A program made the translations under genes and the position numbers. 64,000 nucleotides of DNA from Paenibacillus lemnae (lineage in GTDB: Bacteria; Bacillota; Bacilli; Paenibacillales; Paenibacillaceae), in the NCBI RefSeq assembly GCF_012933385.1, contig NZ_JABBPN010000004.1, positions 204,337 to 268,336 on the forward strand. Direction: 5' to 3'. Under the pieces are notes generated by a model, which saw nothing but the letters and a program-made list of their open reading frames with translations, did no database searches and was not told where the DNA came from. Position 1 is the first letter of the stretch. Each line of letters starts with the position of its first letter. Of this stretch, positions 63,401-64,000 are shown one piece after another.

Positions 63401-64000
63401 CTAACTCACCCCCATCAGGCGGTCATAGCGCTCTAGCGATTCTGCCGTTTGGGTACCTGGCGGAGACAGTGTCTCAGGCCATGCTGCCGGAATATCCCGG
63501 TTACTTTGCAGGATACCTAAAGCGGCACTCAACTGAGCCACGGTTGCCTCAGGTCCAGACTCCTCCAGCACCTGCCGAATGTGTTCCAACTCGTACACCC
63601 CACTCCAGTGCAGAAGCGCCTGCAATCGTTCTTTGCGCACGGCCAGATCCGTGACCTTTACATACGTTTGGATAGCCTCCGGCAGCATGCGGACAAATTG
63701 CGAATGCGTGACGCTTCGAGGCTTCCGAAGCAGATTCGTAAACACCTGCTCCCAAGGGATATCGGCGGTTCGTCCTGTATAGGGACGAGGCACTTCCCGA
63801 ATTCGCTGCTGCTGGGAAGTGAGAAGCACCAGGCGGTCCCAGAAGATTTGGATAAGTACTTCTTTCCCCGGCTGAACCAGGCCTGCCAAAGGGATCGTAT
63901 GCTCATCCACACGTATTTCCCCGTATTTGTTCGCCACGGCTGCACTCATACGGAAGGCCTCATAACCGTGTTCCGGCAGAGTAAGCAGAACAGCACGGTC
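63401..64000 (-). CDS. istA: IS21 transposase IstA, N-terminus outside window
   Basis: The frame is open from the window edge (EHGYEAFRMSAAVANKYGEI) to the TAG at 63401-63403, about 199 residues, the C-terminal part of a roughly 500-residue IstA. YGEIRVDEHTIPLAG and DRLVLLTSQQQRIREVPRPYTG match the C-terminal domain of IS21 transposases. The DDE catalytic core is beyond the window. The internal ATG at 63949 is not a start. Confidence 0.85.
   Translation of the reverse strand, partial: DRAVLLTLPEHGYEAFRMSAAVANKYGEIRVDEHTIPLAGLVQPGKEVLIQIFWDRLVLLTSQQQRIREVPRPYTGRTADIPWEQVFTNLLRKPRSVTHSQFVRMLPEAIQTYVKVTDLAVRKERLQALLHWSGVYELEHIRQVLEESGPEATVAQLSAALGILQSNRDIPAAWPETLSPPGTQTAESLERYDRLMGVS

Larger units (their letters stand above)
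62626..64000 (-). mobile_element. IS21-family insertion sequence, cut by window end
   Basis: The istB and istA genes lie in tandem on the minus strand with the usual near-overlap. The left end is placed approximately by the end of nitroreductase similarity. The other end and its inverted repeat are outside the window, so the target duplication cannot be checked. Confidence 0.8.

Overview
The window looks like chromosomal DNA from a spore-forming, mid-GC member of the Bacillota, most probably Paenibacillus. The evidence is the Bacillus-type sufCDSUB order, sporulation genes (ytvI, yhbH), Bacillus y-gene homologues (yfkAB, yunC, yunD, DUF423), strong AGGAGG-type ribosome binding sites, many TTG starts, and plant cell wall enzymes (GH43 and a PL2-like lyase). 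No rRNA, tRNA or CRISPR array was seen. The assignment is from gene content only.

Layout. 1-9162 (minus): sporulation permease YtvI (cut by the window edge), CNNM/CorC-type membrane protein, radical SAM YfkAB, MMPL exporter, an HD-GYP protein, UppP, YunD-like metallophosphatase. 9273-11158 (plus): a fused MoaD-MoaE molybdopterin synthase and a second HD-GYP protein. 11302-18256 (minus): cupin protein, the Fe-S assembly operon sufCDSUB with a visible promoter, and a Dps-like ferritin. 18486-27296: methionine salvage pair mtnK-mtnA, YunC, small membrane proteins, a large LacI-sensor/PAS/GGDEF/EAL protein, and YhbH. 27445-32950: GH43 and PL2-like glycan enzymes, a SEC-C protein and a sulfurtransferase.

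33000-36580 is an accessory island, visibly AT-richer than its surroundings. It holds an array of related lipoprotein genes (two intact, two decayed), a secreted-lipase-like protein with a C-terminal helical domain, and a small WxG helical protein. The same three-gene module recurs at 60149-62164 with host-like base composition. The arrangement (immunity-like lipoprotein, N-terminal lipase plus C-terminal helical targeting domain, small helical partner) matches the reverse-domain type VII secretion lipase system TslA/TilA/TlaA known from Staphylococcus. No EssC/YukB secretion machine lies in the window. This is the main discovery candidate.

36733-45771: an ECF sigma/anti-sigma pair with an odd tandem hairpin repeat upstream, a two-component system, and, divergent from it, a compact operon encoding a 21-codon ORF, a GNAT-like protein, an ABC exporter, a second related GNAT-like protein and a 39-residue peptide gene with a very strong ribosome binding site. 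This looks like an undescribed peptide export or modification locus and is the second discovery candidate. A ZIP transporter follows.

46185-59894: HAD phosphatase and mtlD (mannitol), CDF transporter, class C serine hydrolase, a FabH-like protein lacking two of the three catalytic residues with a STAS-like partner, DUF2975/XRE pair, decayed permease and aldo/keto reductase remnants, nagA and a ROK kinase (amino sugars), fabV, and a PadR-led operon. The window ends in an IS21-family element (istB, partial istA) that abuts the C-terminal remnant of a nitroreductase gene.
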